Source of the DNA: Rossellomorea sp. y25
Lineage (GTDB): Bacteria; Bacillota; Bacilli; Bacillales; Bacillaceae_B
Direction of reading: 5' to 3'
Assembly (NCBI RefSeq): GCF_038049935.1
Contig: NZ_CP145886.1
Coordinates: 102,501-166,500, forward strand
Length of the DNA: 64,000 bases
This document shows, one piece after another, positions 62,376 through 64,000 of the stretch. The notes under the pieces were generated by a model. That model did no database searches. It was not told where the DNA came from and was given only the letters and a program-made list of their open reading frames with translations. Each line of letters opens with the position of its first letter. Position 1 is the stretch's first letter. Position numbers and translations under genes: made by a program.

Positions 62376-63104
62376 ATGGTTCATAAACTAAAGGTCGTCG
62401 GGATAATTTCTGCACTGGCTATTTTATTATTCATTATTCAATATAAGGTTTTAGACAAGGATACATGGGATTCCTGGAACCTTCCTTTATCAGGTAAGAT
62501 CATCTATATAGACCCAGGCCATGGCGGTCCAGACGGTGGAGCCGGTGATAAAGATGCCTTGGAAAAGGATATTGCTTTAAATGTGTCTTTGATGATAAGG
62601 GATTATCTCCAAGAACAAGGAGCTCTCGTCATCCTGACACGGGAAAAAGACGAGGATCTTGCTGATGAAGATACAAAGGGATACAGCCGTCGGAAAGTGG
62701 AGGATTTAAAGAACAGGCTTAGCTTAATCAATGAATCCGAAGCAGACTTATTTTTAAGTATCCATCTGAACTCCATTCCATCTGCAAAGTGGAGCGGTGC
62801 CCAAACATTCTATAATCCAAAGTATGAAGAAAATAAAGTCCTTGCCAAAGCTATTCAAGGAGAGTTGACACGTAATTTAGAAAACACGACACGAGAAGCG
62901 AAAGGTCTTCAAAACGTGTATATTTTAAAACACGCCAAAAAGTCAGGTGCCTTAGTGGAAATCGGGTTTCTATCGAATCCAGGTGAGCGGGCCAATTTGC
63001 TTAAAGAAGATTATCAGCAAAAGATTGCTGCCTCAGTGTATCAGGGAGTTCTCAATTATTTAACAATGGATGAAGAAGATAAAGAAGAAGCTGACGAGGA
63101 ATAA
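62376..63104 (+). CDS. cwlD: N-acetylmuramoyl-L-alanine amidase CwlD
   Basis: CwlD removes the peptide from muramic acid so that muramic-delta-lactam can form in the spore cortex. An N-terminal membrane anchor or signal (VVGIISALAILLFIIQY) is followed by the Amidase_3 domain with IDPGHGGPDGG, a glutamate in LEKDIALNV, SIHLNSIP and VEIGFLSNPGE, which hold the zinc-binding and catalytic residues. It has 242 residues. AGGAGG ends six bases before ATG 62376. Sporulation-sigma control is expected; I see no clear promoter of that type. Confidence 0.95.
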   Translation: MVHKLKVVGIISALAILLFIIQYKVLDKDTWDSWNLPLSGKIIYIDPGHGGPDGGAGDKDALEKDIALNVSLMIRDYLQEQGALVILTREKDEDLADEDTKGYSRRKVEDLKNRLSLINESEADLFLSIHLNSIPSAKWSGAQTFYNPKYEENKVLAKAIQGELTRNLENTTREAKGLQNVYILKHAKKSGALVEIGFLSNPGERANLLKEDYQQKIAASVYQGVLNYLTMDEEDKEEADEE

Positions 63105-63124
63105 CCTCTCAGCTTTTATTTTTG
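63088..63124 (+). terminator. Terminator overlapping the cwlD stop codon
   Basis: AAGCTGA-C-GAGG (63088-63099) pairs with CCTC-TCAGCTT (63105-63115), with a single-base bulge. The loop AATAA contains the cwlD stop codon. TTTATTTTT follows. Confidence 0.8.
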
Positions 63125-63222
63125 GCTAATTTCGAAAAGATTGTTGTTTTAATACAGAAGAGCTCTTTGACCTGTGTCAGTGAGTGTGTAGAGAATAGCC
63201 TTTAAAGAAACATGCTTCGAAA

Positions 63223-63334
63223 GTTGATTGGAGCGGAAGGATGCTCTACTCCTGCGGGAAAAGCTAGACAGTACAAAAAGCGGAGGCTCACCGCCAGCCC
63301 CGTGGAAAGCGAGCATCCTGTACCGGAAATCAAC
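63223..63334. repeat. Bacillus-type dispersed palindromic repeat, copy 2 (112 bp)
   Basis: It shares GTTGATTGGAGCGGAAGGATG, CTCCTGCGGGA, GGAGGCTCACCGCC, GGAAAGCGA and AATCAAC with the copy at 41608-41733, but has a shorter and diverged centre. Inner arms GGATGCTC / GAGCATCC still match, so pairing has been kept although the arm sequence changed from GTTCG to CTC. Confidence 0.87.
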
Positions 63335-63437
63335 TGTCTTATCTAAGAAAGAATCAAACGTTACGAAAAGAGCTTTTTTCATTATTCAACAAAAGCATTC
63401 AAAACCTTTTGATCATTCATTCAACTAAGAATATGTT

Positions 63438-63443
63438 ATACTG
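63438..63443 (+). promoter_or_regulatory. Extended -10 element before salA
   Basis: TATACT (63438-63443) is preceded by TGT, giving an extended -10 about 47 bases before salA. No -35 element is obvious at the usual distance. Confidence 0.5.
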
Positions 63444-63489
63444 AAAGCAGGTTGATTGAAAACGAATACATAGAAAAGGGTGGATATTC

Positions 63490-64000
63490 ATGTTAACTGA
63501 ACAACAGACACGCGAACTTTTATTTGGATTAAAAGATCCTTTTTTAAATAAAACGTTAGAAGAAACAAATGGTATCGTCGAAATTTCAATTAAGGAAGAA
63601 AAGAAGCATGTAAGCGTGAAGATCGCCATTGCCAAGACAGGTACTGGTGAACAAATGCAATTCCAGCAAAAGATCGTACAAGTTCTAAAGGATAATGGAG
63701 CTGAATCTGTCGGGATCCGCTTCACGGAGCTTCCACAGGAAGAGCTTGAAAAGCACAGAGGATCCGGTGGAGAAGGAACGGATTTATTATCACCTGCAAG
63801 TAAAACAACCTTTATCGCGATTGCGAGTGGAAAAGGCGGAGTAGGAAAGTCGACGGTTTCTGTTAACTTAGCTGTATCATTGGCCCGTCAAGGAAAAAAA
63901 GTCGGGCTGGTGGATGCTGATATTTACGGGTTCAGTGTGCCTGATATGATGGGAATCGTGAAACGACCAGTCGTTAGGGGAGAAAGAATTATTCCAGTAG
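63490..64000 (+). CDS. salA: Mrp/NBP35-type ATPase SalA (cut by window end)
   Basis: A P-loop ATPase of the Mrp/ApbC family that carries Fe-S clusters; in B. subtilis SalA also represses scoC. Residues 1-95 form a DUF59/MIP18-like domain ([19 protein letters not shown]). The deviant Walker [11 protein letters not shown] lies at 113-122, followed by [18 protein letters not shown]. About 170 of some 350 residues are inside the window. AAAGGGTGG precedes the ATG. Confidence 0.93.
   Translation, partial: MLTEQQTRELLFGLKDPFLNKTLEETNGIVEISIKEEKKHVSVKIAIAKTGTGEQMQFQQKIVQVLKDNGAESVGIRFTELPQEELEKHRGSGGEGTDLLSPASKTTFIAIASGKGGVGKSTVSVNLAVSLARQGKKVGLVDADIYGFSVPDMMGIVKRPVVRGERIIPV

Overview
The window is the classic early-replicating 'housekeeping' region of a low-GC Firmicute, clearly a member of Bacillaceae. 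The gene order matches my recollection of Bacillus subtilis from rrnJ-trnJ-rrnW through ctsR to salA almost gene for gene, and the proteins align closely with the B. subtilis products. The 16S sequence looks like Bacillus sensu lato, perhaps the Rossellomorea (B. marisflavi/aquimaris) group, but I cannot settle the genus by eye. All recognised genes lie on the + strand.

Layout: (1) 1-2491, the 3' part of a 23S rRNA, a 5S and nine tRNAs (Val-Thr-Lys-Leu-Gly-Leu-Arg-Pro-Ala). (2) 2510-7600, a second, complete 16S-23S-5S operon with its own promoter and terminator; its last 1.6 kb repeats the start of the window. (3) 7601-8020, a strikingly C-rich, G-poor spacer ending in the CtsR-controlled promoter. 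(4) 8021-12578, the heat-shock operon ctsR-mcsA-mcsB-clpC, followed by three and a bit tandem copies of a 126-bp palindromic repeat. (5) 13186-24528, radA, disA, a PIN/TRAM membrane protein, ispD, ispF, gltX, a cysteine T-box, cysE, cysS, mrnC, rlmB, rae1 and sigH. (6) 24601-41361, rpmG, secE, nusG, rplKAJL, an rRNA-type methyltransferase, rpoB, rpoC, an L7Ae-like protein, rpsL, rpsG, fusA and tuf. (7) 42094-57051, the S10-spc-alpha ribosomal protein superoperon with secY, adk, map, a KOW protein, infA and rpoA. (8) 57183-60579, a structured RNA then ecfA1-ecfA2-ecfT-truA. (9) 60762-64000, rplM, rpsI, ybaK, cwlD and the start of salA.

Functionally the region builds the translation and transcription machinery (rRNA, tRNA, about 30 ribosomal proteins, RNA polymerase core, elongation factors, the SecYE translocon) and surrounds it with stress proteolysis, DNA-integrity signalling (c-di-AMP), isoprenoid and cysteine synthesis, rRNA modification and sporulation control (sigH, cwlD). 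Many units carry visible promoters, terminators or leader structures (T-box, L10 leader, candidate L13 leader).

I found no phage, transposon, CRISPR array or obviously foreign gene cluster. The less expected material is in the spacers: palindromic repeats of at least two families, a cloverleaf-like RNA after rplQ, a hairpin separating the nusG Shine-Dalgarno from its start codon, a hairpin occluding the ybaK start, a terminator-like hairpin in the 16S-23S spacer, and a potential G-quadruplex-forming tract upstream of ctsR.
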